Both the position numbers and the translations under genes were made by a program. A stretch of DNA of 64,000 nucleotides from NCBI GenBank assembly GCA_900660155.1, contig CABFPE010000075.1, positions 198,156-262,155 of the forward strand, read 5' to 3'. The stretch comes from Hofstenia miamia. Its lineage: Eukaryota; Xenacoelomorpha; Acoela; Hofsteniidae. Positions 40,700-54,099 of this stretch are shown piece after piece (the stretch's first letter is position 1; every line of letters begins with the position of its first letter). Under the pieces are notes generated by a model. That model saw nothing but the letters and a program-made list of their open reading frames with translations. It made no database searches and was not told where the DNA came from.

Positions 40700-43600
40700 C
40701 TGTACAAGAATATTAAATTCATGTTGAGGTCTGCCATTTGAGGTTTACTGCTACTAACTGTTTCTGCCATTAAAATAGTCTAAAATTATGCCCACTCCCA
40801 ACTCTTAAATATATGTAATACATGTAGAGTGAACTGCTACTATCAATGCAAAATGTTATAATCATGCTGACTTGGTGATCATTGATAGGACATCCCATTT
40901 TAATTGGATGCTTTAATTAAATGGATGCTTCCAATCAATTTTCTTTTCTATGCAAAATTTTAAATGTTTAGGGCAGTATTATTGAATTGTGATATGATTA
41001 TTCATAATGTCTGTGCTTTGCAAAGGGAGAATAATATTTGTTTAAGTTGATGATTGAATCCCATACTGATTGAATATGAGTTAACATGAAATTCTTCTTA
41101 ATATTGCACAATCAAAAATCTAACTTGATATTAGCACACTAATGGAATAATTCAATAATATCTAATTCCTACTATACAGAATTATGGGCATAATTAGGCA
41201 TTTGCACTAGTTGCCTAGGTTTAAAGAGAATGAAAATTATCTTCACTGACAAGCATTGAATATATAAATTTTCATATAAGTATTTTAAAACCCAATATTT
41301 TTAGTACCTAGGCAGAGCCTAGGTTGCCTAGGTTTAATAACTGCTCCTGGTCATAGGTTAGGGTACACATAATAAGTCTTTCTTGAGATGAGTGTTGGAG
41401 GTTCATTATAGAACTTGATTACTGGATTCATTGCTGATAAATAGAACAGCTCTGGGTGGATGCCTACCAAACAGGACAACTGTGGAGAATCAAAACTTCA
41501 TCTAAATAGTGATTGTTAATTTGTCTGCTAATAAAAGTTAATGGAGGAATATTATTAACTCATAAAGCAGTTGAGAACAAGTAGCTCCCTTCCCTCCAAA
41601 TTGATGGAGAACCAAAGGACTAGATTTGGACAACCTGATGTTGGACCTGGTATTAGATGACACAATAGATGACAACATAAAATATACAATAAAAAAACTT
41701 AAATATAATTTCCATCTTCAAAATGTGAATATTTGCAGAACAGCAAACCACCTTGTAACAAAATTTATAGAAAGCCAACTGATACAGGTTTGGTTTTAAA
41801 TTTCAATTAAAATTCACCTTTAGCATAAAAATAGCAATAATTTAAGAAGCAATATATTGATTATTTTATGTCTCAAATTCCTATGACATCATAAAACAAG
41901 AAATAACCAAACTAGTCAAATTGGAAGACAAATGAATATCCAAGTGATTTTATTAATAAATTTATAAAAGAAACAAGACAGGTAAGTATTTAAATAATTT
42001 TGAACACACTTTTAAAATTGAATATAGAGGTAAGCATGCAACAGATTTGATTAATCAAGAAGTGTCTTTAAACCAGATTGTAATTAGTATAAACAAGCTC
42101 ATAATCAAAGTGGTAGGATAAGCAACTAATAACAGATTAATCATTTGTAATGAAAGTTGTGAATTAAATAACAAAACATTTTGAAGCTGAAGAAATCTTA
42201 TCATCAATATCAATCCATTTATTTTCTGGTGAAGTCACCACCACCTTAGCAAATTTAGAGTTTAGCTAACTATGAGCATATCATAAAATCTCCAATGATT
42301 AATGCATTCAGAAAAAGAGAACTGAACTCCACTAAGACTTTTCTCACAATCAGATGATCAATGTATTTTTAAATTTATCATTTGGCTCATTTTTGTCAAA
42401 GGTCTTAGCTGAATTATTTTTTGCCATTGTCTATAAAACTTTACAAATAAAAATCCCTATATAATATTGTGCTAAAATTCACTGTTTACAATTCAGTCAG
42501 AATAGGTGTTTTTTAGTGTAGAATCACAGTGGCACTCTCACCACTCAAGCAGCACTGGGTAACTCTTAGGTTCTTCTGAAGGTTGCAAAGATAGCCATCA
42601 CAGAGAGGGACCCACATTCTAGCAAAAAAAGAAGAACATTGGTAGTTCACCAATTTCATTAAAGAAAAACTGAAACCAATCACCAAGAAGGCATTCCATA
42701 TAGCAACCAATTCACACAGCATCATGCTGAAGCCATATCAAGAAAGCCATCCTGACTCACCAAGGTGCTGATTGTGTGTCTCAAGTATTAAGTTCTAGCT
42801 CAAATAAACAATTTAGCTTGTAGTTCTTGTTATCTCAGCTTATGTAAATAAATATAATAATAGCATGTAATTGACATGCATTCTCATTGGCAATGGCATA
42901 TTATATTTGCACAGTGTGATGTTAAGTGCATGTATGAAAATGATTGAAGTAGAAGTTATTATTCCCTACATGTATACTTAGCCTTAAAGCAAGCACAATA
43001 TGGGCTGCCAACTGTCAAAGGGCTAGTTATCACCCTAGGCACAGTGGAGTAACTCCCAAATTATTGCTGGATCTTACACAAAATTAATTATTATAAAATC
43101 CATAACACCTAAAATGGTTAGTAATTTAATAAGACAGAAAAAAGTAATGATGTCCAAGTGGGACAAAACTTTTATTGGGTATGGCTACAATGTCTTCCCT
43201 ACTTTTATACAAAAATCAGTAAATAATTACCAGTAATCTGTTTACAAAGTTGTCCCTCACAAATTAAGTGAGCAATCATATGTTTCTACAATTCGAGGTG
43301 AGAACAATTAAATTTATTGTAAAACTACACTCAAAAATAGACAAATTACTAAAATAGAATGAAAATTAGCACCAATTGATTAGAGTATGAAATAATTGTA
43401 TTAAAAATTCAAGAGGGTGCCCTTAGTGACTCTCCATTAGTTTACACCTTTTTATCTTAGGTGAGACAGACAAGAATGATTTTCAGTTTGTATTCTGTCT
43501 CTTGCCCCTTCCAGCTTGGCTTTTACTCAAGCAATTCTCCTACTCCCCATGGATTAATGTGTGCACTTTCTAAATTAAGTCTTTAAAATTTGCATTTTTC

Positions 43601-44050
43601 CATTTTATTGGTGCACATTGACTCTTTTTTTCATTAATTTGATAATAATCTCCATTTCCCATAAAACAATATCTTTGCACCACAGATATCTCTTTCATCA
43701 CTGCATTTGCCATGATTTGTGACCTCTCCTAAAAAGAAACTGAAGTTTTCCCTCAATTTCTTTGCTGTCATCTTCATCAAGTCAATTATGTTCACATTTA
43801 TTTTTGTAACTATTTCATTCTTTTCAATATATAGTAGTATTTATATCTATCTTCCACTATACAATATCATTTATTCATTTGTGCAACATTAATGTTTTTG
43901 TTGATGTTGCATTCATTGTGTTTCTAGCTGTTTTGAATTGTCAAAATGATTCTCTTAAGCTATTGTTTCACTTCAACCACAGGTAGGGATGTACTCATGT
44001 TAGCCATTTATTGTATATATTTCTGCTATCTTTCCTTAACTGAAATAACT
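40700..44050. other. Unassigned AT-rich region
   Basis: No gene was recognised. At 41190-41340 the phrase GTTGCCTAGGTTTAA occurs twice, hinting at a small old repeat. The 70-codon minus frame at 42513-42725 has no motif I know. Confidence 0.45.
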
Positions 44051-44055
44051 GAATA

Positions 44056-44935
44056 CTATTTAGGTACTCTGCCATCATAGCTCTGCTCTGTGAATGGTTT
44101 AACTGTGGCCTCTGGCATAATGATGGGTAGGTTGCTGCCCTCTGTTTTTGCTATTCTTCTTATGTGGACTTTTGTTTCTGGTGACAGCTTTTTGTATGCA
44201 TTATTCCTCATCTTTAGTGTTCCCATGAAATAGGGGTGCAATGTTTCTTCATCTATTTTCAACATCCTTTTCTCTCTCTCTTTTGAGCATATGGTTCTAT
44301 CTGATGTGGTTTCAGAGGGGGGTGTAGCTGTGTAATCCTTAGTGGTTTACTGGTGCTTGGCTCACCATCCAGTGAGTCCATGATGATGGTTTCTACTGAG
44401 TTACCCTCAAGTTGGCTCACAGGCAACTCTCTCAGCATTTGACCAGCTGTGGGATCCATAGATATGTCAGCCTAGAATTGCTTTCATATGCATATGGTTC
44501 TTTGCCCACTTACACCTTCCCCAGGAACTCCAATTGTCACACTGCCCTTGAGTTGGCAAAGTGGACTGGAGGGAAAGTTGAGCTGCTTTGCACCAGTTCT
44601 CTGCATGCATTCAAATCAATGTTGCAGATCTCTGGGGTTTTCACTGGTTCTCTGCTTGCTCTCAAATTGGTGGTGCAGATCTCCAGCTGGAGAGGTGTTA
44701 TGTGTTTTTGTCTCCCTGCCCTTGAATTGGCATTGGGGACTACTTGGATACCTTCTCACTCTGCGTCTTTGATTAGTCAGTGGTTCATTCTCTTTCCTTT
44801 TGCTTTCCATTTGACGTCTGGTTCAAAAACTTCTCCATATTCTTCTCCATGGATTAGACATTGTCATCTCTTCAGCTTTCTCTGTGGTTGTTGCTGTTGC
44901 ATCTCATTTGATTTGCCTAAATTCAGTAAGTAAGT
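44056..44935 (-). pseudogene. 3' region of the Gypsy element, function unknown
   Basis: Short open stretches after integrase (44056-44265, 44259-44459) have no motif I recognise. They could be the end of pol or an extra 3' ORF. Fossil. Confidence 0.4.
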
Positions 44936-46484
44936 TTAAATCCCATAGTTCAGGCTCATATAAATATATCTATCTCTTGCTGCTTGCCTTAGCAGCTCTC
45001 TCATCTGTAAATTTTTGTTACTGTTATTTGTTTCAAATTCCTCATCAAAACCTTCTTCCAGTAAACTATCTAATTCACACATATCATACATAATTTCATT
45101 TCCATTAATTTGATTTATTTTAAATTCAGCATTTTCATCTAGAATAGACTCTTCAATGTCTGCCATTGCTATTTTTAGGTTCTGGAAATGCAGTAGTCTG
45201 CCATTGTTCAGCATATACTCATTGTTTGGCAGTACTTGAGTTATTTTGTATGGACCTGACCAAATCATTTTTAATTTCCAGACCTGGTTTGTGTCTGTCA
45301 ATTTCATTGGTGTGAATGCATAGACTGTGTCACCTATTTTGTGTGCATGATCATAGATTTTTTTATTATAGTTTGCTGTTGTCTTAAGGTGGATTTCTTT
45401 GTGTTATGGCACATTGTCTCATGTATTGCTGTTAATTGATTTCTTAATTGATTCACATATTGGTTGTCCATTTTTCTGCTGTAGGAAAAGTACTGCATTG
45501 ATAATGGTGTTCTTGCCTCTCTTCTGAACATGGCCTTGAATAGTGTTATTCCTGTTTTTGAGTGTACAGATGTATTATAAAAGTATTTGATCATTTCAAT
45601 TAATTAATCAACGTCCTGTTCAGTCTTTCTACTGCGCCATTCACCTGTGGGTGATAAGCTGTCATCATTTTGCTCACTATTTCCAGTAGGTGTGACATTT
45701 CCTGAAAAAGATTACTTTCAAATTGTGGCCCTTTGTTCATGATTATTGTTTCCATGGGTCCAAATTTTAATATCCAGTCTTTCATTACTATTTCCACAGT
45801 TGTTTCAGCCATTGTGTTCTTCATGGGGATCAGTCTTGCATACTTGGTAAAGTTATCTACCATTACTAGTAAATGTTGATATCCCTCTTCAGCCTTTGAC
45901 AGCATTTCTAAATCTATGTTTACTATTTCAGTAGGTTGTGTCACTATGATCTTTTCTAGCAGTGCTCTCTGCATTGGAAAGTGCTGTTTGTTGTTAAGGA
46001 GGCATGTTGTACACTTGTTGATTATCTCCTCTGTGACTTTCCTCAATGCTGTTGTGATAAATCTTGCATTGAAGGTGCTTTCACTTTGTGTGATGTCTAG
46101 ATGGCCTTTTTCATGCACTTTTCTTATTAAGTCTCATTTGTAGTATTCCAGTATTGCTATCCTGTTGTTCTGTGATTCCACATATAGGAGTCTGTTCTTA
46201 TTTCTTTTCCATCTATACCTTTTGTAGTAGCTCACTGTTACTCTTAACAGTTTTAAGCTTGGTTCCTGTAGCTTTTTTATAATCTCATTCAGTATCACAT
46301 CATCTTTTTGTTTTTCTATGATCTCTGATTCTGATATCTCTTCCTTGATTGTGATTGGCAGCACTGCTTGTCCCTTCTTATCAATGTTTATTTCTGGCAA
46401 TTCTTCATACTCTGTATGTGGTAGGAATTGAAACTTCTTTTTCTCTCCATCTTCTTTAGCTGCGTCTCTCTGGTACTCTGGGAG
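44936..46484 (-). pseudogene. Gypsy integrase region
   Basis: A zinc-binding HHCC-like part (HxxxGH...CTTCLLN), a core beginning IVNIDLEMLSKAEEGYQHLL and continuing to YHPQVNGAVERLNRTL, and a C-terminal part with VWKLKMIWSGPYKITQVL. It lies on the far side of the MULE insertion from the polymerase. Fossil. Confidence 0.85.
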
Positions 46485-47120
46485 GGGTACAGACATTTCA
46501 CTAACTGAATGTTTAGCTAACTGGATGTTTCACTAACCAGATGTTTCACTAACCAGACATTTCACTAACTGGACGTTTCACTAACTACTTGTCCTATAAA
46601 AATAGTATGTTGATGACGTAAAATAAACATCTCTACTAAATGATTTATAATTTACTTGGAAATGGAAATATCTGGAAGTGGAAGACCTGCTCCTGTTAAG
46701 CCAATTAAAATGAAACGTGGAGGCATTAAGTTACTTTATAAAGGAAATTTTTTATATTTCCAAATGAGAAAAAAAGAAAATTTGTATTGGAAATGCTCTG
46801 AGAAACAGTGTAAATATAGGTTAATCACCGCGCATGATTATAGTATTAGGTAAAAACACTATTTTCTGAGGAATTTATAAGTTCACTGAAAATGTTTAGT
46901 TGTTTTAAATACCTTGGTTACTATTAATCTCATCAAAATAAAGCTAGTTAATTTTTATGCATATTAGGAAAATTTAGGAAGGAGGCAGCTATTGAACACT
47001 GTCATACATGCGTTGAAGAAGAGATTGTAAATGCAACTATTGCTCAGCAGGAAATGTCGGACAAGATGTCATTGGACACGTCTAAGACTCCCGGTAAATT
47101 TACAGCATCGAAAGTTAACT
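46485..47120 (+). mobile_element. First copy of the MULE left end and FLYWCH exons
   Basis: It matches 51047-51727 closely, including the repeat array, the FLYWCH reading frame (ATG 46662), the intron and the next exon, diverging at about 47104 just before the N gap at 47146. Only a few base differences separate the copies. Confidence 0.9.
46491..46590. repeat. Tandem array forming the left MULE TIR
   Basis: Five to six head-to-tail copies of a unit like ACTAACTGGATGTTTC, with small changes (GAATG, CAGAC, GGACG). Confidence 0.9.
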
Positions 47121-47145
47121 AAAATCTCTGGGCAGCAATGAAATT

Positions 47146-48145
47146 NNNNNNNNNNNNNNNNNNNNNNNNNNNNNNNNNNNNNNNNNNNNNNNNNNNNNNN
47201 NNNNNNNNNNNNNNNNNNNNNNNNNNNNNNNNNNNNNNNNNNNNNNNNNNNNNNNNNNNNNNNNNNNNNNNNNNNNNNNNNNNNNNNNNNNNNNNNNNNN
47301 NNNNNNNNNNNNNNNNNNNNNNNNNNNNNNNNNNNNNNNNNNNNNNNNNNNNNNNNNNNNNNNNNNNNNNNNNNNNNNNNNNNNNNNNNNNNNNNNNNNN
47401 NNNNNNNNNNNNNNNNNNNNNNNNNNNNNNNNNNNNNNNNNNNNNNNNNNNNNNNNNNNNNNNNNNNNNNNNNNNNNNNNNNNNNNNNNNNNNNNNNNNN
47501 NNNNNNNNNNNNNNNNNNNNNNNNNNNNNNNNNNNNNNNNNNNNNNNNNNNNNNNNNNNNNNNNNNNNNNNNNNNNNNNNNNNNNNNNNNNNNNNNNNNN
47601 NNNNNNNNNNNNNNNNNNNNNNNNNNNNNNNNNNNNNNNNNNNNNNNNNNNNNNNNNNNNNNNNNNNNNNNNNNNNNNNNNNNNNNNNNNNNNNNNNNNN
47701 NNNNNNNNNNNNNNNNNNNNNNNNNNNNNNNNNNNNNNNNNNNNNNNNNNNNNNNNNNNNNNNNNNNNNNNNNNNNNNNNNNNNNNNNNNNNNNNNNNNN
47801 NNNNNNNNNNNNNNNNNNNNNNNNNNNNNNNNNNNNNNNNNNNNNNNNNNNNNNNNNNNNNNNNNNNNNNNNNNNNNNNNNNNNNNNNNNNNNNNNNNNN
47901 NNNNNNNNNNNNNNNNNNNNNNNNNNNNNNNNNNNNNNNNNNNNNNNNNNNNNNNNNNNNNNNNNNNNNNNNNNNNNNNNNNNNNNNNNNNNNNNNNNNN
48001 NNNNNNNNNNNNNNNNNNNNNNNNNNNNNNNNNNNNNNNNNNNNNNNNNNNNNNNNNNNNNNNNNNNNNNNNNNNNNNNNNNNNNNNNNNNNNNNNNNNN
48101 NNNNNNNNNNNNNNNNNNNNNNNNNNNNNNNNNNNNNNNNNNNNN
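47146..48145. other. Assembly gap of 1000 N
   Basis: A run of exactly 1000 N, so the length is probably nominal. The open frames of X residues across it are meaningless. Confidence 0.99.
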
Positions 48146-48561
48146 CATAAAACTGTGATTTGATTTGCAAATGCAGGCTTCATTATGTTATAATGGAATT
48201 TAAACATCTGGAGCTTAGAAAGATCTAAAATGGCCTGACCCTCATAATTTAGCTTATTCCATACAATTTCTTTTTAGCATGACCAGCACCAAATTGTCAT
48301 TAATTTTGTTAAATGACTTAAATTGTGTCTGTTTTATTAACTTTTCTGCTGCTTCTTGACCCTCAACAAATTTTACCTTGCATTGTTTTCTTAGAGACTC
48401 CATTGTCTTTCCAAATACAGCATTAGACATCAGCTTATAAAAGCTCTTTTTTCAAAGTTGTTTCTAGCTGCTTTGTGTTTTGATGTATTTAAGTCAATAT
48501 AGGGCTTTAAAAATTGTGCTTGTTTAAATTGTAGTGTGCTGTGAAACTTGGTGATTTTTAG
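48146..48561. repeat. 416 bp exact duplicate of 48730-49145
   Basis: The two copies are spaced by 168 bp (offset 584) and appear identical. The first begins exactly at the end of the N gap, which suggests an assembly overlap, although a real local duplication is possible. Confidence 0.9.
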
Positions 48562-50975
48562 GCACCACCAAGTTCATCCTTTACTTTCAAATATGTCTTT
48601 TTATTTGTTTCACTATATAATGGTGAATTAGATGGATAGTTTGAAAAGTCAAAGTGGTGTGCCAATGATGCCAGTTCTTCATACACATTTTGGGTCTTTA
48701 TTTTGTAGAGGAGAGAGTCTGTGTCACTGCATAAAACTGTGATTTGATTTGCAAATGCAGGCTTCATTATGTTATAATGGAATTTAAACATCTGGAGCTT
48801 AGAAAGATCTAAAATGGCCTGACCCTCATAATTTAGCTTATTCCATACAATTTCTTTTTAGCATGACCAGCACCAAATTGTCATTAATTTTGTTAAATGA
48901 CTTAAATTGTGTCTGTTTTATTAACTTTTCTGCTGCTTCTTGACCCTCAACAAATTTTACCTTGCATTGTTTTCTTAGAGACTCCATTGTCTTTCCAAAT
49001 ACAGCATTAGACATCAGCTTATAAAAGCTCTTTTTTCAAAGTTGTTTCTAGCTGCTTTGTGTTTTGATGTATTTAAGTCAATATAGGGCTTTAAAAATTG
49101 TGCTTGTTTAAATTGTAGTGTGCTGTGAAACTTGGTGATTTTTAGCCCTTGTTCAATGTAAAATTTCAGCACCTCATAGTGAACCACATACTTTTTCTTT
49201 GGGTAAAATGTCTGCACCAACTTTGCCACTTTGCCAGATTTCAGTCCTAATGACTCTTTAATATTTTGTGTGTAGGGTGACAAATGTTTGTCTTCAATAA
49301 TCATCTGGTGTGGTGCCAGGGGGAAATCAAAATGTTTGCTGTGCAAATTACTGGGATATTGCAGGTCCACCTCCACTAAATACCCAATATCTCCATCCTG
49401 TGGTGTATTCAAAATTTCATTTATTGGTGCATTTGTCCACTGCAACTGTCCAACAGGCAAATTCATCTTCATGGTACTGCCAAACAAAGAATTCATGTCC
49501 AAAAAGATTGCATAAGTGGACTCATTTTCTGGGTCATAGCCCTCTACCATGGGGTTGTTTGCCTTAAAGTAGCATTCTGAGTAAATGCCTGACATGCCTC
49601 CTCTAATACCAGCCTCAATAAATTCCAGTTGATTGTTATCTGCAATTGGATCAAGTGAGAAGTTTGTGTAAATTAACATGGCATTCCAGCTAAAGTTGGA
49701 CAGTGTAAAAAAATGTGCAGGATGCAGTCCATGTGTTTGTTTACTCTTACAACTAAATTCACAAAGTACATCTGAAAGCAACAGTGTATCTGACATTAAA
49801 TAATTATTGTGGAAGTCTCTAAATGTGGTACACCCTCCATTAACCCAAGTAATATTTGTTAGTGGTATTTTTCTGGTTAATCTATTATACCAATGTTGTA
49901 ATTCAGGCAGGTTTGTTTCATTAAATTTATCTAATGATTCAAACCATTAATATGGAAATTGGCCCTTACCCATCATAAATGCTGATGCCTTCTGCTTGCC
50001 CATGCCTGCTTTTAAAAAGTCATATTTGCCTGCTCCAATATTTTTTGCCAGATTTGACAGGCTATCAATAACAAAATGATAGGAGTACAAAAATCTCAAC
50101 TCTTCATGAATCCATTTAGTTGCAACATTTTTATCCTTGTAGTTATACATTGGGATGATAAGACTAAATGATAAGAAGTTTTCAGACATGCATGGTATAC
50201 ATTTCAGGGTTTCATTTTCCTTGAGCTTCAGGCTTTTCAATAGCAAATGCATATTCATACTTACTGCCATTGGAGTAAATTGAGGGTTAGGGTGTAATAT
50301 GTTGCAATTGTTGTGTGCAACACCATGCACTTTCCCAGTATAATGGCAATAATCAATTACTCTGTGAGAGATACCTTCAAATTCTTCATTGCAGAACACA
50401 CAAACAGTGGATTTCTCCATCAAATATTCTCTATCAGCCTTGAAATTATTAATTGACAATGCTTTTGCTTGGCAGCAAATGAAGTTTTGACAATTTTGTG
50501 AAGTTCATTCCATCAATCCTCCATACAGCCCTCACCTGAAAAAACTTTAGCAGAAAGAAGTTGATTTTCAGTACTGGTGGCAATACAGATACCTGAGGGA
50601 GTTTGTAGCACATCCTGAACAGTATAGCTGGTTGAGGGATCTGGTGTAACTGTGTGGATCTTCTGTGATATGAATTCTATATCTAATGCAGCAATGATAG
50701 GTACAAAGTTCTTGGCTCCAAATGATTTAAATGAAATTTTCTCATTAGACTGAGGGAAAGTAATTGTTGGCGTCATTAGTTTCTGGGCAGCAATTCTTTT
50801 GGCATGTTTTAAAGATTCCCTATTAATTAAGCCTTAGAGATATTTACTACAGAAGAAGCCAGTATCTCTACCCTTAAAAAATTTGATGCAGGCATTTAAA
50901 TTGGTAATTGCCACATTATGAGGGTTTTCATTTTCCTTTAATATTATTAAATTTTTCAATTTTAAATGAGACCAA

Positions 50976-51034
50976 TAAAAGTCTCGATTCGAGACGAGAC
51001 TGAGACTTTTTTTCAAGTCTCATCGAGACTGAGA
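50976..51034. repeat. GAGAC-rich short repeat next to the inner MULE end
   Basis: AGTCTCGATTCGAGACGAGA followed by CTGAGAC and a second GAGACTGAGACC. It resembles the end of a separate short element. No partner end was found. Confidence 0.4.
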
Positions 51035-51271
51035 CCTATATTTTAGGGGTACAGACGTTTCACTAACTGGATATTTCACTAACTGAATGTTTAGCTAACT
51101 GGATGTTTCACTAACCAGATGTTTCGCTAACTGGATATTTCGCTAACTGGATATTTCACTAACCAGACGTTTCACTAACTGGACGTTTCACTAACTACTT
51201 GTCCTATAAAAATATTATGTTGATGACGTAAAATAAACATCTCTACTAAACGATTTATAATTTACTTGGAA

Positions 51272-52445
51272 ATGGAAATATCTGGAAGTGGAAGACCTGC
51301 TCCTGTTAAGCCAATTAAAATGAAACGCGGAGGCATTAAGTTACTTTATAAAGGAAATTTTTTATATTTCCAAATGAGAAAAAAAGAAAATTTGTATTGG
51401 AAATGCTCTGAGAAACAGTGTAAATATAGGTTAATCACCGCGCATGATTATAGTATTAGGTAAAAACACTATTTTCTGAGGAATTTATAAGTTCACTGAA
51501 AATGTTTAGTTGTTTTAAATACCTTGGTTACTATTAATCTCATCAAAATAAAGCTAGTTAATTTTTATGCATATTAGGAAAATTTAGGAAGGAGGCAGCT
51601 GTTGAACACTGTCATACATGCGTTGAAGAAGAGATTGTAAATGCAACTATTGCTCGGCAGGAAATGTCGGACAAGATGTCATTGGACACGTCTAAGACTC
51701 CCGGTAAATTTACACATTTACACTAAAATCTAGTTTTCCTATTGCAATGATATGACATTCATATTTAGGTCAAGTTTATAATGAAGTTGCCGCCTGAACT
51801 GATCCTCTAGCAATGGCTCATGTTGCTTCAAAATCGAATGTATGCCGTAATTTGTTAAGAATAAAATGCCAAGGATGTCCACCGCTGCCCTCGTCTGCAA
51901 ATGATTGGATTTTGGGAAATATAGCTGACTCTGATGGCAATTCAATGATTGGCGCTGATGCTGTAATTGATGGCCAATGAGTTGTAATCTTTGCGAGTAA
52001 TTTTATGTTAAACCTTATGGCTAGAGCCACCCATGTATCAGGTTTCACTACTTTTTAATATTGTAACTACTTATTTCATAGGAGATGGTACATTTAAGAT
52101 GGTGCCGCAAATATTCTCACAACTTTATACAATAAATTTTTTTTACAATACAAAATTAATTCCTGGTGTATATGTCTTATGTAGTTCCAAGAGCACTGCT
52201 ACATATGAATTTATCTTATCATGGCTGAAAGAACGCCTAACCCATTTTGTACAGTACACCTCAACAAAGGAAATCATGTGCAACTTTGAGTTGGCCTTCC
52301 ATTCTGCCACAAGATGTATATTTCCACAGTGGAGAATTGTAGGGTGTTTTTTTCACTTCTGCCAGGCAATTTTGCGGAAAGTTTCAGAGCTCAGTCTTGT
52401 CATTTTGTATAGACAATATAAGGGTGTCAGGATTATTCTGCAGTA
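51272..52445 (+). pseudogene. FLYWCH-MULE transposase, spliced, inactive
   Basis: Exon 1 (51272-51459) is a FLYWCH zinc-finger start with IKLLYKGNFLYFQMRKK and WKCSEKQC. Exon 2 (51588-51703) completes the finger with EHCHTC. Exon 3 (51769-52042) reads QVYNEVAA then MAHVASKSNVCRNLL and ends near MARATHVS. Exon 4 (52082-52443) has GDGTFKMVPQIFSQLYTINF, the MULE domain with its first catalytic Asp, then IMCNFELAFHSA and IVGCFFHFCQAILRK. Introns have GT/AG ends. Breaks are a stop after VAA near 51794 and a frameshift near 51980. The second catalytic position is Asn (CNFE) where DFE is usual, and the C-terminal Glu region is absent. Confidence 0.88.
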
Positions 52446-52449
52446 ATAA

Positions 52450-53920
52450 TTGTGTAATTAATATTTATGAAATTTAATTTAGCTGTTTAATGGCTTTGGA
52501 TTTTTTGCCAATTGATGAAATAGAAATAAGTTTTGTTTTTCTACAAATGGAAACCAGAAGATCATCCATTGGCACACGACTAGATGATATTTTTAGTTAT
52601 TTTGAGCATTTTTGGTTGGCTGTCGTGGGTTATATTTTTTACTGAACATTGTAATGTTTTGAGCAAGTGGCTCAATTTCTCAGGACAGTGTACTCCTCAA
52701 ATATGATCACATATTATATTAACATGATAAAGCTTGTAGCTTCACACCTCATTTTTTAATATGCAATGAGCTCTTTTCAGAGCTACCTACCTAGATAAAT
52801 CAAAACATTATTTTGTGAATAAAAACCAATGAATGTTTTAAATTTAAAGATTCTTTTACATACACTTAATAAATTATTTTATTAAATTTAATAAATGTAT
52901 GATTATATATATATATATATATAAACAGTCACTCTCAGTTGAATAGCAATTGTACAGAAAATGAGTAAAGGGATTACAACCAAATAACGTGAAATTGATT
53001 TTTCATGTAGCAGACAATCAAATTCCGAGAGTTATGTGCTCTCACAGCACATAATATTCAAATTTACCTTAAAAATCGTTGATTTTTGACAAAAAGCTGC
53101 CATGAATTGTACAAAAAACTAGGAAAGTAAATGAGTACTTTAATGGTTCTGTGGAATCTTAACGACATTAGCATTCATATTAGCACTGTTGTTTTTGAAA
53201 ATGTTGCATACTTTAGAAGAAATTGCACAAAATAATATTTCCTAATGTATTAAGATAGGCTATAATAAGCATTTTTGAGCGCCATCTGTCGGGATAAAGA
53301 TTTTTAAGCAAACAAATATTTCGTCTAATGTATGTTATATTATTACCATATTTACTCGTGTATAAGCTGCACCTTTTTCCAATAAAAATTGCTCCCAAAG
53401 TGGGGGTTCGGCTTATATATGGAAACAACACTTGAAAAACCTCCCATGAAAATACTTATGTTCTGTGATTATTGATACCATCAAACAAATCTAGCATATT
53501 CTGCATAACATTTCTTTTTGTTGTAAATACATATAAATTCATTCTACAATAATTTATGGAACTACAGCCAATATCTCCTGAAGTAAAATCATTGAACAGA
53601 TTGGATTCAAACTGACAGATTCCCATAACTCATTAAAAAATATTGGTATGATACCATTTCACAACTTTTCATTAGCAATAAAGTGTAGTTATTGCAATAC
53701 TACATCACAAAATTATTTTACAATTACATTGCAGGCTTGAAAAAGTAAAAAAAAACATATTCAGAAAGTTTGTCACAATTTAAAACAAATTTATTTATTA
53801 AAACAATCAAAAATTATTAATAAAGTCTGCATCATGAACTGTAAATCACAGTGTTGAATTTTAGGTATTACAAGTGAAGAGTTATTTTACATAAAACAAT
53901 TTCACATTAATTCATTTTGT
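52450..53920. other. Non-coding interior of the MULE
   Basis: AT-rich with a TA microsatellite at 52905-52922. No further transposase block was recognised. Confidence 0.6.
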
Positions 53921-53924
53921 CAGT

Positions 53925-54099
53925 TAGTGAAATATCCAGTTAGTGAAATGTCTGGTTAGTGAAATATCCAGTTAGTGAATTATCCAGTTAGTGAAATATC
54001 CAGTTAGCAAAACATCCAGTTAGTGAAATGTCTGGTTAGTGAAATATACAGTTAGTGAAACATCTGGGTTAGTGAAATATCAAGTTAGTGAAACATCTG
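53925..54099. repeat. Tandem array forming the right MULE TIR
   Basis: About ten copies of a unit like GTTAGTGAAATATCCA, the inverse of the left array. It is longer than the left one. Confidence 0.92.

Larger units (their letters stand above)
48146..51046 (-). mobile_element. Polinton-type fossil: protein-primed DNA polymerase B region
   Basis: Minus-strand parts, from upstream to downstream: an N-terminal region (50513-51016), a zinc/HNH-like segment of the CxFCNEEF...YCHYTGKVHG type (50330-50400), an exonuclease-to-palm region with DMNSLFGSTMKMNLP (about 49480) and the C-terminal palm with SDTDSLLYKI near 48715. These are typical of Polinton/Maverick family B polymerases. Only the polymerase part is present, with no integrase, ATPase, protease or capsid genes seen. 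The fossil is broken, with several breaks. A 416 bp stretch is duplicated inside it. Confidence 0.82.

Noticed and set aside
43400-44055. Search for a 3' LTR of the Gypsy element, paired with 57800-58500
   Set aside because: No direct repeat between the two flanks could be found by eye, so no LTR is claimed.
44412-44933. 173-codon plus-strand frame with hydrophobic residues
   Set aside because: Lies opposite the Gypsy 3' region and has no motif. It is a shadow frame in a low-complexity composition.
47069-48207. Open frames of 341-362 codons on both strands
   Set aside because: They consist almost wholly of X from the 1000-base N gap.
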